Origin: Micromonospora echinaurantiaca
GTDB taxonomy: Bacteria > Actinomycetota > Actinomycetes > Mycobacteriales > Micromonosporaceae
NCBI RefSeq assembly: GCF_900090235.1
Contig: NZ_LT607750.1
Span: 124,001-188,000, forward strand
Reading direction: 5' to 3'
Length of the DNA: 64,000 nucleotides
Part shown: one piece after another, positions 26,040 through 35,974 of the stretch
How the letters are laid out: every line of letters starts with the position of its first letter
Numbering within the stretch: position 1 is the first letter of the stretch
The notes under the pieces: generated by a model
What the model was told of the DNA's origin: nothing
Database searches by the model: none
Seen by the model: the letters and a program-made list of their open reading frames with translations, nothing else
Made by a program: the position numbers and the translations under genes

Positions 26040-26780
26040 AAGGGGTGAGTGCAATCGTTAGGTGGCGATGAGGTGGTCCAGGCGTTCGGCTGGGGTTGCC
26101 CAGTCGAGCGTCTGGCGGGGGCGGGTGTTCAGTTCGTGGGCGACTTCATCGAGGCCGGCCTGGTCGATGGTGCGGAAGTCGTAGCTGCCTTTGGGGAAGC
26201 ATTGGCGCAGTAGGCCGTTGGTGTTCTCGTTGCTGCCGCGTTGCCAGGGGCTGTGCGGGTCGCAGAAGTAGACCGGGCAGCCGGTGGTGACGGTGAAGCG
26301 GGCGTGAGCGGCCAGTTCGTTGCCCTGGTCCCAGGTCAGGGAGCGGCGCAGATGCGCCAGTAGCCGGCCGGCCAGGGCGGTCAGGACACTGATGACGGAG
26401 TTGGTGTCTCGGCCCTCGGGCAGGGCGCCGAGCATGACGTATCGGGTGGCGCGTTCCACCAGAGTCACGATCGCTGACCGGCCGGCCTTGCCGATGACCA
26501 GGTCACCTTCGCAGTGCCCAGGCACCGCCCGGTCGGTGGCCTCGGCGGGACGGGCACTGATGTGCAGGTCCCCGATCCAGGGGCGGCGACCCCGATCCGC
26601 TGCCGCCACCCGCGACTGGGAACGCCGATCGGCCCGTCCCGAGCGCAGGGCGACCTGCCGAGTCAGCTCCTCGCGCAGGCCGCCCCGCGACTGCACATAG
26701 ATCGCCTGGTAGATCGTTTCGTGCGACACCCACAACTCCGGCCGGTCGGCGAACGTGGCCCGCAACCACGCGGCGATCAC
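26040..26780 (-). mobile_element. IS30-family insertion sequence remnant
   Basis: The element carries the 3' two-thirds of an IS30 transposase gene. The end beside the transposase stop codon may be present (GAGTGCAATCGTTAGGTGGC, 26046-26065), but the other end, with the HTH coding part and its terminal repeat, is gone. The exact outer limits cannot be set from one copy. Confidence 0.6.
26058..26780 (-). pseudogene. IS30-family transposase, N-terminally truncated
   Basis: Residues visible (240) include IAAWLRATFADRPELWVSHETIYQ, the DDE core with Asp in HCEGDLVIG, Asp in LTWDQGNELA and Glu in NENTNGLLRQCF, and the end NTRPRQTLDWATPAERL. Intact family members have an additional N-terminal HTH of about 100-130 residues. 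Upstream of IAAWL the frame reads into unrelated sequence and meets a TGA, so the gene cannot make a functional transposase. Confidence 0.88.
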
Positions 26781-26810
26781 CGTCCGGATCGGGTTATGGC
26801 CGGATTCACA

Positions 26811-26857
26811 GTCGATTACTCAGCGTGACAGATGATCCATGACTCGGCGTAATCGAC
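26811..26857. repeat. Interrupted inverted repeat beside the IS remnant
   Basis: GTCGATTAC (26811-26819) and GTAATCGAC (26849-26857) are exact complements with a 29-nt centre that also holds ACTCAGCGT and ACTCGGCGT as near-direct repeats. It lies just before folD and may be an operator or an old insertion scar. Confidence 0.4.
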
Positions 26858-26922
26858 CACCGGTGGTGGTCGGTTGATCGGGGTCATCGGCTGGAAGCCG
26901 TCCGCCGTGAGACGATCTGGGC

Positions 26923-27783
26923 GTGACGGCGACGCTTCTGGACGGCAAGGCGACCGCGGCCGAGATCAAGGACGAGCTGCGCGTGCGGGTCAAGGCGCTG
27001 GCCGAACGGGGCATCACGCCGGGGCTGGGCACGGTGCTGGTCGGCGCCGATCCGGGCTCGCAGGCGTACGTCGACGGCAAGCACCGTGACTGCGCGGAGG
27101 TGGGGATCGCCTCGATCCGTCGGGAACTGCCCGCCGACGCTACCCAGCAGCAGGTCGACGAGGTGCTCGCCGAGCTGAACGCCGATCCGGCCTGCCACGG
27201 GTACATCGTCCAGCTGCCGCTGCCGGCCCACCTGGACACCCAGCGGGTGCTGGAGCTGATCGACCCGGAGAAGGACGCCGACGGCCTGCACCCGGTGAAC
27301 CTGGGCCGGCTGGTGCTCGGCTACGATGCCCCGCTGCCGTGCACCCCGCGCGGCATCGTCGAGCTGCTGCGCCGGCACGACGTGGCGTTGCGCGGGGCGA
27401 AGGTCGCCGTGGTCGGCCGGGGCAACACGGTCGGCCGTCCGCTCGGCCTGCTGCTCACCCGGCGCAGCGAGAACGCCACCGTGACGTTGTGCCACACCGG
27501 CACCCTCGACCTGGCCGCGCACACCCGGGCCGCGGACATCGTGATCGTGGCGGCCGGGGTGCCCGGGCTGCTCACCGCCGACATGGTCGACCCGGGTGCG
27601 GTGGTGGTCGACGTGGGCATCACCCGGGTGGTCGGTCCGGACGGCAAGGGCCGCTACACCGGCGACGTGGCCCCGGAGGTCGCCGAGGTGGCCGGAGCGC
27701 TGGTGCCGATGCCGGGTGGTGTCGGCCCGATGACCCGGGCCATGCTGCTCACCAACGTGGTCGAGCGCGCCGAGCGGGGCTGA
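26923..27783 (+). CDS. folD: Methylenetetrahydrofolate dehydrogenase/cyclohydrolase
   Basis: This 286-residue enzyme interconverts 5,10-methylene-THF and 10-formyl-THF, the cofactor used by PurN and PurH upstream. The catalytic Tyr and Lys are in [36 protein letters not shown] and the NADP-binding [16 protein letters not shown] loop are typical, as is the end [16 protein letters not shown] 26923 is the start. It was probably adjacent to purH before the IS30 element arrived. Confidence 0.96.
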   Translation: MTATLLDGKATAAEIKDELRVRVKALAERGITPGLGTVLVGADPGSQAYVDGKHRDCAEVGIASIRRELPADATQQQVDEVLAELNADPACHGYIVQLPLPAHLDTQRVLELIDPEKDADGLHPVNLGRLVLGYDAPLPCTPRGIVELLRRHDVALRGAKVAVVGRGNTVGRPLGLLLTRRSENATVTLCHTGTLDLAAHTRAADIVIVAAGVPGLLTADMVDPGAVVVDVGITRVVGPDGKGRYTGDVAPEVAEVAGALVPMPGGVGPMTRAMLLTNVVERAERG

Positions 27784-27869
27784 CCGGGCGCGGGCGCCGG
27801 CCCGGCGAGGCGGCTTCCGCCCATCGGGGTCATAACCGTCCGCCCCTGGCCGGATCGGTGCCAGGATGA

Positions 27870-27901
27870 CTGATACGGTCCGGAAAACCGACTGGTATCA
27901 G
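27870..27901. promoter_or_regulatory. Inverted repeat in the malate dehydrogenase leader
   Basis: CTGATAC (27870-27876) and GTATCAG (27895-27901) flank an 18-nt centre just before the ribosome binding site of ATG 27916. It could be an operator or a hairpin that affects translation; nothing in the sequence tells which. Confidence 0.4.
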
Positions 27902-27915
27902 GGAGTGGGACGACC

Positions 27916-28866
27916 ATGGGTAAGAAGGTCACTGTCGTCGGCGCCGGCTTCTACGGCTCGACCACCGCACAGCGCCTGGCCGAGTACGACGTCTTCGACA
28001 CCGTCGTGATCACCGACATCGTGGAGGGCAAGCCCGCCGGTCTCGCCCTGGACCTCAACCAGTCGCGGGCCATCGAGGGCTTCGAGACCAAGGTGGTCGG
28101 CGTGACCACCGGCCCGAACGGCGAGGGCTACGAGGCGATCGAGGGCTCGGACGTCGTGGTCATCACCGCCGGCCTGCCCCGCAAGCCGGGCATGAGCCGG
28201 ATGGACCTGCTGGAGACGAACGCCAAGATCGTCCGTCAGGTCGCCGAGAACGTCGCCAAGTACGCCCCGAACGCCGTCGTCATCGTGGTCTCCAACCCGC
28301 TCGACGAGATGACCGCGCTGGCCCAGATCGCCACCCAGTTCCCGAAGAACCGAGTGCTCGGCCAGGCCGGCATGCTCGACACCGCCCGGTTCACCAACTT
28401 CGTGGCGGAGGCGCTGAACGTACCGGTGAAGTCGGTGAAGACGCTGACCCTCGGCTCGCACGGCGACACCATGGTGCCGGTGCCGTCGAAGAGCACGGTG
28501 AACGGCAAGCCGCTGCGCGACGCGATGCCGGCCGAGCAGATCGAGGAGCTGGTCGTCAAGACCCGCAACGGTGGCGCCGAGGTGGTCGCGCTGCTCAAGA
28601 CCGGTTCGGCGTACTACGCCCCGTCGGCCGCCGCCGCTCGGATGGCCAAGGCGGTCGCCGAGGACTCCGGCGAGGTCATGCCGGTCTGCGCCTGGGTCGA
28701 CGGCCAGTACGGCATCGCCGGCGTCTACCTGGGCGTCGAGGCCGAGATCGGCGCCGAGGGCGTCAAGCGGGTCGTCGAGACCGACCTGGACGCCGACGAG
28801 CTGGCCAGCCTCAAGGAGGCCGCCGAGGCCGTCCGCGCCAAGCAGGCTGACGTCGCCAACATGTGA
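27916..28866 (+). CDS. mdh: Malate dehydrogenase (LDH-like type)
   Basis: This 316-residue NAD-dependent enzyme has the Rossmann GAGFYGSTTA, the substrate-loop Arg in AGLPRKPGMSR (Arg favours malate over lactate), and the catalytic His in LTLGSHGDTMVP. It converts malate to oxaloacetate in the TCA cycle. The form is the LDH-like homotetrameric one, not the eukaryotic type found in many other actinobacteria. A strong terminator follows. Confidence 0.93.
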   Translation: MGKKVTVVGAGFYGSTTAQRLAEYDVFDTVVITDIVEGKPAGLALDLNQSRAIEGFETKVVGVTTGPNGEGYEAIEGSDVVVITAGLPRKPGMSRMDLLETNAKIVRQVAENVAKYAPNAVVIVVSNPLDEMTALAQIATQFPKNRVLGQAGMLDTARFTNFVAEALNVPVKSVKTLTLGSHGDTMVPVPSKSTVNGKPLRDAMPAEQIEELVVKTRNGGAEVVALLKTGSAYYAPSAAAARMAKAVAEDSGEVMPVCAWVDGQYGIAGVYLGVEAEIGAEGVKRVVETDLDADELASLKEAAEAVRAKQADVANM

Positions 28867-28882
28867 CCTGAGCACCACCCGC

Positions 28883-28915
28883 GAAGGGGCACGCCGGATC
28901 CCGGCGTGCCCCTTC
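28883..28915 (+). terminator. Terminator after malate dehydrogenase
   Basis: A perfect 15-bp stem, GAAGGGGCACGCCGG with its complement, and a 3-nt loop, 17 bp past the stop codon. Confidence 0.85.
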
Positions 28916-28940
28916 CGCGTCTCCGCCCCCGCCCCTCCCC

Positions 28941-29001
28941 GTCGATCATGAAGTTGTTGCCCTCCGCGCCGGCGGGTCGCGGCAACAACTTCATGATCAA
29001 C
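28941..29001. repeat. Complete palindromic repeat, GATCATGA family
   Basis: The 21-base arms (GATCATGAAGTTGTTGCC plus three bases, and complement, one mismatch) enclose a GC-rich 19-nt loop. It sits between the convergent mdh and hydrolase genes. A half copy is at 25999 and a variant with GAGGTTG at 58367-58427, so it is a dispersed family of REP or MITE-like hairpins. Confidence 0.8.
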
Positions 29002-29028
29002 GCGCCTCCAGGGTGAGGAAGGGTGGGG

Positions 29029-29823
29029 TCAGGTGGGGGGTGGCCAGGGTGGTGGGGGGTGGGAGGCGAGGGTGGGGGTGAGGGTGGTCAGGAGGGTGGT
29101 GCGGGAGGTGCGGGCGGCCGCCGGGTCCATCTCGTGGGCGTACGCCAGGGTCGGATCGACCAGTTGGACGGCGTGCACCAGCAGGTCGCCGGTGAGCAGC
29201 AGGCGCTCGTCCCCGCCGTCGAGCAGCACGCACTGGTGTCCGGGGGTGTGCCCGGGCGTCGGCAGCAGCCGTACGCCCGGCGCGATGGTGGCCTCGCCGT
29301 CGACCGCCCGGAGCTGGCCGGCGGCGCGCAACGGCGCGACCAGGCCGGCCGGCAGGCCCGGGGTGATCGACCCGATCGCGTCCAGCTCGGCCCGCTGGAC
29401 GAGGTAGTCGGCGTTCGGGAAGTACGGCGTGCCCGGCGAACCGGTGACCGCCCAGCCGATGTGGTCGCTGTGCAGGTGGGTGAGCACCACGGTGCGGACG
29501 TCGGCCGGTTCGATGCCGGCGGCGGCCAGCTCGGCGGGGAGCCGGCCGGGCACCGGCGCCCAACTGGCCGCGGCGGAGCCGGCCGGGCCGATGCCCGCGT
29601 CGACCAGGGTGACCGGCCCGTCCCCGACCCGCAGGGCGAAGCTGCGGAAGCGGAGCCACCACCGCCCGTCGGCGGTGACCGAGCCCGGGTCCAGTTGGTC
29701 GGCGGCGCGCCACTGCTCCGCCGTGGCGTGCGGGAACGCCTCCTCGCGGGGCTGGAAGAACGGCCCCTCGCCGTCGGTGAGCGCGGTGACCGTGATAGAC
29801 CCGAGGGTGCGGTTCGGCGGCAT
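29029..29823 (-). CDS. Metallo-beta-lactamase-fold hydrolase
   Basis: This 264-residue protein starts at ATG 29823 (MPPNRTLGSITVTALTDGEGPFF); the frame is open to 29958 but upstream codons overlap the icd promoter area. Metal ligands: THLHSDH, a His in LLPTPGHTPGHQ and an Asp in LLLTGDLL. This is the quorum-lactonase/glyoxalase II-like MBL group with a C-terminal Pro-rich tail; the substrate is unknown. It is divergent from icd. Confidence 0.88.
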   Translation of the reverse strand: MPPNRTLGSITVTALTDGEGPFFQPREEAFPHATAEQWRAADQLDPGSVTADGRWWLRFRSFALRVGDGPVTLVDAGIGPAGSAAASWAPVPGRLPAELAAAGIEPADVRTVVLTHLHSDHIGWAVTGSPGTPYFPNADYLVQRAELDAIGSITPGLPAGLVAPLRAAGQLRAVDGEATIAPGVRLLPTPGHTPGHQCVLLDGGDERLLLTGDLLVHAVQLVDPTLAYAHEMDPAAARTSRTTLLTTLTPTLASHPPPPWPPPT

Positions 29824-29984
29824 CGGGCGATGGTGCCACCGATCCCGCTGGTCGGGCATCCCCGTTTTCCCGCGCCCGCATCCGGGCAGGTCAGCGCGCC
29901 GACGGAGGCCGAGTGGGGAACGCCAGCCGGTTCCAGTACGCTCGTACTGCTTGAGCACGTGTCCCCCGAGAGGAGCGCCGGCCG

Positions 29985-31202
29985 ATGGCGAAGATCAAGG
30001 TAAACAACCCGGTCGTGGAGCTCGACGGCGACGAGATGACCCGGATCATCTGGAAGCAGATCCGGGAGCAGCTGATCCTGCCCTACCTCGACGTCGACCT
30101 GCACTACTACGACCTGTCGATCCAGCACCGCGACGAGACCGACGACCAGGTCACCGTCGACGCCGCCAACGCCATCAAGGAGCACGGCGTGGGCGTCAAG
30201 TGCGCGACGATCACCCCGGACGAGGCCCGGGTGGAGGAGTTCGGCCTCAAGAAGATGTGGCGGTCGCCGAACGGCACCATCCGCAACATCCTCGGCGGCG
30301 TCGTGTTCCGCGAGCCGATCATCATGTCCAACGTGCCGCGGCTGGTCCCCGGCTGGACCAAGCCGATCATCATCGGCCGGCACGCCCACGGCGACCAGTA
30401 CAAGGCCACCGACTTCGTCGTCCCCGGCCCGGGTACGGTGACCATCACCTACACCCCGGCCGACGGCTCCGCCCCGATGGAGATGGAGGTCGCCAACTTC
30501 CCCGGCGGCGGCGTCGCCATGGGCATGTACAACTTCGACGAGTCGATCCGCGACTTCGCCCGCGCCTCGATGCGGTACGGCCTGGACCGGGGCTACCCGG
30601 TCTACCTGTCGACCAAGAACACCATCCTCAAGGCGTACGACGGCCGGTTCAAGGACATCTTCGCCGAGGTGTTCGAGAACGAGTTCAAGGCCGAGTTCGA
30701 GGCCGCCGGCATCAGCTACGAGCACCGGCTGATCGACGACATGGTCGCCGCCGCGCTCAAGTGGGAGGGCGGCTTCGTCTGGGCCTGCAAGAACTACGAC
30801 GGTGACGTGCAGTCCGACACCGTCGCGCAGGGCTTCGGGTCGCTGGGCCTGATGACCTCGGTGCTGATGACCCCGGACGGCCGTACGGTCGAGGCCGAGG
30901 CCGCGCACGGCACTGTCACCCGGCACTACCGGCAGTACCAGAAGGGCGAGAAGACCTCGACCAACCCGATCGCGTCGATCTACGCCTGGACCCGGGGCCT
31001 CGCCCACCGGGGCAAGCTGGACAACACCCCGGCGGTCACCGAGTTCGCCAACACCCTGGAGCAGGTCATCATCGACACCGTCGAGGGCGGCCAGATGACC
31101 AAGGACCTCGCGCTGCTCATCTCGCGCGACGCTCCGTGGCTGACCACCGACGAGTTCATGGGCGCGCTCGACGAGAACCTGGCGCGCCGCCTCGCCGCCT
31201 GA
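29985..31202 (+). CDS. icd: NADP-dependent isocitrate dehydrogenase, homodimeric type
   Basis: This 405-residue enzyme is of the eukaryote-like homodimeric class: [75 protein letters not shown] and [14 protein letters not shown]. It makes 2-oxoglutarate and NADPH in the TCA cycle, upstream of the step that supplies SucCD. GAGAGGAG precedes ATG 29985. A strong terminator ends the transcript. Confidence 0.97.
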   Translation: MAKIKVNNPVVELDGDEMTRIIWKQIREQLILPYLDVDLHYYDLSIQHRDETDDQVTVDAANAIKEHGVGVKCATITPDEARVEEFGLKKMWRSPNGTIRNILGGVVFREPIIMSNVPRLVPGWTKPIIIGRHAHGDQYKATDFVVPGPGTVTITYTPADGSAPMEMEVANFPGGGVAMGMYNFDESIRDFARASMRYGLDRGYPVYLSTKNTILKAYDGRFKDIFAEVFENEFKAEFEAAGISYEHRLIDDMVAAALKWEGGFVWACKNYDGDVQSDTVAQGFGSLGLMTSVLMTPDGRTVEAEAAHGTVTRHYRQYQKGEKTSTNPIASIYAWTRGLAHRGKLDNTPAVTEFANTLEQVIIDTVEGGQMTKDLALLISRDAPWLTTDEFMGALDENLARRLAA

Positions 31203-31220
31203 GTCGTCGACCAGCACCAC

Positions 31221-31256
31221 CCGGAAGCCCGCCGGCACCCGCCGGCGGGCTTCCGG
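31221..31256 (+). terminator. Terminator after isocitrate dehydrogenase
   Basis: A perfect 16-bp stem (CCGGAAGCCCGCCGGC and complement) with loop ACCC, 18 bp past the stop codon. Confidence 0.85.
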
Positions 31257-31506
31257 CGTGTCGCGGGGGCGACACGCACGTAGCGTCACCATCCTCGGCG
31301 CGCCTCGTTGACCTGGGTGGACGAGATGCCAGTCGCGTCCAGGAGGGTTGACGCGGTCGCCTCGCGGCAGAGTGCCGATCAGCCAGCCTTCCCGGCTGTC
31401 GTGCACAGCCAGCCGTCCCTTCCCTGCGGGGGGCCCTGTCCCGGGCCCCCCGCGCCCTGTCCGGACCCTCCGCTGGCCGCCAGGCCCGTCAGGTGGCGAG
31501 GGCCCG

Positions 31507-32579
<1,073 letters not shown>

Positions 32580-32583
<4 letters not shown>

Positions 32584-33401
32584 TCCGCCACCTCTCCACT
32601 CGTCGGGGTGGTCGTCCGTGCCCCGCCCGTCCCGGAAACCATCACCAGCTCACCCACCCGCTCGCCGAGTACCCGGCGGGCGTCGGCCGGCAACCGGTCG
32701 TCGCTGACCAGCACGTGGGCGGCGGAGAGCTCGACGATGGAGGAGATGCCGACCGTGCCCCACTTGGTGTGGTCGGCCAGCACCACCAGCCGGTCCGCCG
32801 CCGCCACCAGGGCCCGGTCGGTCTCGGCCTCCATCAGGTTGGGGGTGGTGAAGCCGGCCCGCTCGCTGATCCCGTGCACCCCGAGGAAGAGCAGGTCCAG
32901 GTGCAGCGACCGGATCGCGGTCACGGCCAGCGGCCCGACCAGGGCGTCCGAGGGCGTACGCACCCCGCCGGTGAGCACCACCGTCTGGTCGGAGCGGCCG
33001 CCGGCGTGCAGGATCTCGGCCACCGGCAGCGAGTTGGTCACCACGGTCAGGCCGGGCACGTCGACCAGCCGGCGGGCCAGCTCGGCGGTGGTGGTGCCGG
33101 CGGAGAGGGCGATCGCCGCGCCGGGCCGGACCAGTTCGGCGGCCCGGCCGGCGATGGCCGCCTTCTCCGGCAGCTGCCGCACCGACTTGGCCCGGAAGCC
33201 GGGTTCGTCGGTGGAGCCGGGGCCGGCCGCGGTGGCCCCGCCGTGCACCTTGGCCAGCAGGCCGCGGTCGTGCAGCGCCTCCAGGTCGCGCCGGATGGTC
33301 ATGTCCGAGACGCCGAACTCGGCGGCCAGCTCGGTGACCCGGACCCCGCCGGTGCTCCGCACCCGGTCGAGGATGGCCGCCTGCCGCTGCTGGGCGAGCA
33401 T
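32580..33401 (-). CDS. DeoR-family transcriptional regulator
   Basis: This 273-residue regulator starts at ATG 33401 (MLAQQRQAAILDRV) with GGGAGGTG upstream; the longer frame to 33437 lacks family similarity. The N-terminal HTH is VRVTELAAEFGVSDMTIRRDLEALHDRGLL; the C-terminal sugar-phosphate-sensing domain has LSAGTTTAELARRL, TNSLPVAEIL and LGVHGISERAG. It probably represses itself and galT until a galactose-pathway phosphate is present (inference from linkage). A matching inverted repeat lies in the promoter. Confidence 0.93.
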
Positions 33402-33447
33402 CGCGCCGCACCTCCCGCACCAGCCGCGCAGTCTCACGCGGTCGAAC

Positions 33448-33469
33448 GTGTTCCAACAAGAATGAACAC
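33448..33469. promoter_or_regulatory. Likely operator of the DeoR-galT operon
   Basis: GTGTTC and GAACAC (33448-33453 and 33464-33469) form an inverted repeat with a 10-nt AT-rich centre, 47 bp upstream of the regulator start, in an otherwise GC-rich region. Confidence 0.5.
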
Positions 33470-33513
33470 TAGCGCGTACGGCTCGACGGCGGGAAGGAAC
33501 CCCGCGCAGGTGA

Positions 33514-35043
33514 TCAGGTGGACTGCAGGCGGGGCTCGACCCAGCCCGTCTCGGTCAGGTGGTGCAGCACCGCCTGCACCGCCTCGTCAACGGTCAGCTC
33601 CGTGGTGTCGATGACCAGGTCGGCGTCGGTCGGCTCCTCGTACGGGTCGTCGACGCCGGTCATCCCGGTGAGCAGGCCGGCCCGGGCCCGCGCGTACAGG
33701 CCCTTGCGGTCGCGCTGCTCGCAGACCTCCAGCGGGGTGGCGACGTGCACCAGCAGGAAGCCCGCCCCGGCCGCCAGCGCCATCTCCCGGGCGGTCGCCC
33801 GCGCCTGGGCGTACGGGGCGATCGGGCAGCAGATGCCGACCCCCCGATGCCGGGCGATCTCGGCGGCGACCCAGCCGATCCGGCGGACGTTGAGGTCCCG
33901 GTCGGTCTTGCTGAAGCCCAGGCCGGCGGAGAGTTCCCGGCGCACCACGTCGCCGTCGAGCAGGCTGACCGTTCGGTCGCCCTGCTCGCGCAGCGCGTCG
34001 GCCAGCCCACGGGCGATGGTCGACTTGCCGGAACCGGAGAGGCCGGTCAGGAAGACCACCAGGCCCCGGTGCCGCCGGGGCGGCCGGGCCCGGGCCAGCT
34101 CCTTGGCGACCGCTGGCGGGGTGTGCCACTCCGGCAGCGGGAAGCCGCGGTCCAGCAGGTCGTCGATCTCGGCCTGGGTGAGCGCGAGCCGCCGGTTGCG
34201 CGGCGGGATGTCCTCCCGCCAGCGCCACTGCCCGTCCCGGTTGTCGTAGGCCAGCTCCCGCGGCACCAGCACCCGCAGCCCCGCTCCGGAGAGCATCTCG
34301 CCGGTGGAGAGCAGGTGGGTCACCCCGTACGCGGCGGAGACCCGGGCCCGCAGCAGCGCGTCGCTGATCTCGTCCCGGCGGCGGGACAGCGGCACCGCCA
34401 CCAGCGTGGCCGGCGGCATCCGGTCGCGGGCGGCGAAGATGCTGCGCACCAGCGCCTCCGGCGGCAGCCCGCCGGTGCCGTCCTCGCCGACCGGGATCAT
34501 CACCAGCAGGTGCGCGGCCAGGGTGCGGGCGGCGTGCGCGATCTGGGCCAGCTGCGGCCGGTGCAGCGGCCGGTCGGCCACCACCCCGAGCACCCGGCCC
34601 GGGGGCAGCAGCGCGCGGACCTCCTCCGGGGTGCGGCGCAGCCGCTGGAACGGACCGCGGCCGCCGTCGCCGAGCCGGCGCACCGTACCGCCGACACCGG
34701 CCACCCCCTCGCGCACCTGCCACGCGTCGGCCACGTCCAGCGCGGCCACCGGGGCGCCCTCGCCGTCGGTGAGCACCAGCACCCGGCGCGCCGGGTCGCG
34801 CGGATCGAGCCCCTGGGCCAGCGCCGCGGGCACCTGGAGGGTCACCGCGACCTGCCACGGGGTGTCGTCGGCGAGCCGGCCGCGGCGGCTGACCGAGACC
34901 AGGTCGGCGCGGGTCATGAAGCCGGTGAGCGGAGCGTACGCCCCGATCAGCAGCAGTTCCAGATCGGCCAGCTCGCCGGGCCGCGGTGTGTACGCCGGCG
35001 CGTCCCGCAGCACCTCGTCCGGCAGCACCCATCCGTTGCTCAT
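33514..35043 (-). CDS. Adenylylsulfate kinase fused to a degenerate ATP-sulfurylase domain
   Basis: This 509-residue protein starts at ATG 35043 (MSNGWVLPDEV). Residues 1-315 have an ATP-sulfurylase architecture: a PUA-like part (PLTGFMTRADLVSV, a hallmark) and a nucleotidyltransferase part. Where active enzymes have QxRNPxHxxH this one has VADRPLHRPQ (about 150-160), and the later RDHAG motif is absent (HLLSTGEM in that area). Residues 325-505 are an intact APS kinase: Walker A GLSGSGKST, LLDGDVVRREL, GFSKTDRDLNVRRI and KGLYARARAG. The kinase makes PAPS; the N-terminal half is probably catalytically dead and structural or regulatory. No cysDN or sulfotransferase gene is nearby. Confidence 0.85.
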   Translation of the reverse strand: MSNGWVLPDEVLRDAPAYTPRPGELADLELLLIGAYAPLTGFMTRADLVSVSRRGRLADDTPWQVAVTLQVPAALAQGLDPRDPARRVLVLTDGEGAPVAALDVADAWQVREGVAGVGGTVRRLGDGGRGPFQRLRRTPEEVRALLPPGRVLGVVADRPLHRPQLAQIAHAARTLAAHLLVMIPVGEDGTGGLPPEALVRSIFAARDRMPPATLVAVPLSRRRDEISDALLRARVSAAYGVTHLLSTGEMLSGAGLRVLVPRELAYDNRDGQWRWREDIPPRNRRLALTQAEIDDLLDRGFPLPEWHTPPAVAKELARARPPRRHRGLVVFLTGLSGSGKSTIARGLADALREQGDRTVSLLDGDVVRRELSAGLGFSKTDRDLNVRRIGWVAAEIARHRGVGICCPIAPYAQARATAREMALAAGAGFLLVHVATPLEVCEQRDRKGLYARARAGLLTGMTGVDDPYEEPTDADLVIDTTELTVDEAVQAVLHHLTETGWVEPRLQST

Positions 35044-35205
35044 CAGACCCCCAACCCGCTGACCGGCACACAGTTTCTCAGTCGACCGTGAATCGGTCGA
35101 GAGCGCCACTCCACTCGCGCCGGGTCGGCGACGCGACCGGCGGGTGGGGTGCGGCGACCCGGGTCGGGTGGGGTGCGGAGAACGGAGGCCGGTGCCGGGC
35201 GGGCG

Positions 35206-35766
35206 TCAGCCGGCGGGGTTCAGCGGCGCGGCGCCGAACGAGACGGCGAACCGCTTGCACCAGATGGAGACGCTGGTCAACCCGGCCAGGTCGACCCCGG
35301 CCGGTATCTCGTAGCCCTGGTCACCCCGGTTGCCCTTGAGCCGGCCCAACTCGACCCAGCGGCCGTCGTCGAAGACCCGCCAACCCGCGGTGCCGGTGCG
35401 CACCGGCTGGTCGGTGAGCCAGACCCGCAGGTCCGGCCCGTTCGACGTGTCCAGCCCGACGAGTTCCAGCCGGTGCCGGCCGTCCACGCCCCGGACGATC
35501 CGGGCGGTGCCGGAGGTGTCGTGCTCGTGGGTGACGAACGTGCCGCTGCGGACCACCGTCGGGCCGGCGGGCGGGGCGGTTGGGGCGTCGGCGGGGGTCA
35601 CCGGCCCGCTCGGCACGGCGGTGGCCACCACCGACAGTTCCTCGTCGACCTCGGCGTCGGTGACCAGCTTCCACGGCTGGAACCACCAGAGGCCGAGGGC
35701 GGCGCCCGCGCCGACCGTGGCGAGCACCAGCCAGGTCAGGGGCGTACGGAACAGGTGGCTTCGCAT
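35206..35766 (-). CDS. DM13-domain membrane-anchored protein
   Basis: This 186-residue protein starts at ATG 35766 with the anchor FRTPLTWLVLATVGAGAALGLWWF. Residues about 80-180 resemble the DM13 domain (GTFVTHEHDTSGTARIV, LELVGLDTSNGPDLRVWLTD, GYEIPAGVDLAGLTSVSIWCKRFAVSFGAAPL). DM13 has been proposed to be an extracellular redox or electron-transfer module; the Cys in IWCKRF is its conserved one. The protein's role here is unknown. Confidence 0.82.
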   Translation of the reverse strand: MRSHLFRTPLTWLVLATVGAGAALGLWWFQPWKLVTDAEVDEELSVVATAVPSGPVTPADAPTAPPAGPTVVRSGTFVTHEHDTSGTARIVRGVDGRHRLELVGLDTSNGPDLRVWLTDQPVRTGTAGWRVFDDGRWVELGRLKGNRGDQGYEIPAGVDLAGLTSVSIWCKRFAVSFGAAPLNPAG

Positions 35767-35974
35767 GGCGTCCAGTCTCGTCGCCGGCCGGCGGGCGGTC
35801 ACCGGGTCGACCGGTTACGGGACCCTTACCGATCCCGCCGCGCCGCGCCCCGGGTCGCGGGCCGCGGGCCGCTCAAGCGTCCATAGCTCGTCCACAGGTC
35901 GTTCACATGGCCTTCGCATCCTGGTCGGTTTCCCTTCCACCGGTCCGCACCGAGTGACGACCGGAGGAAGGTCT

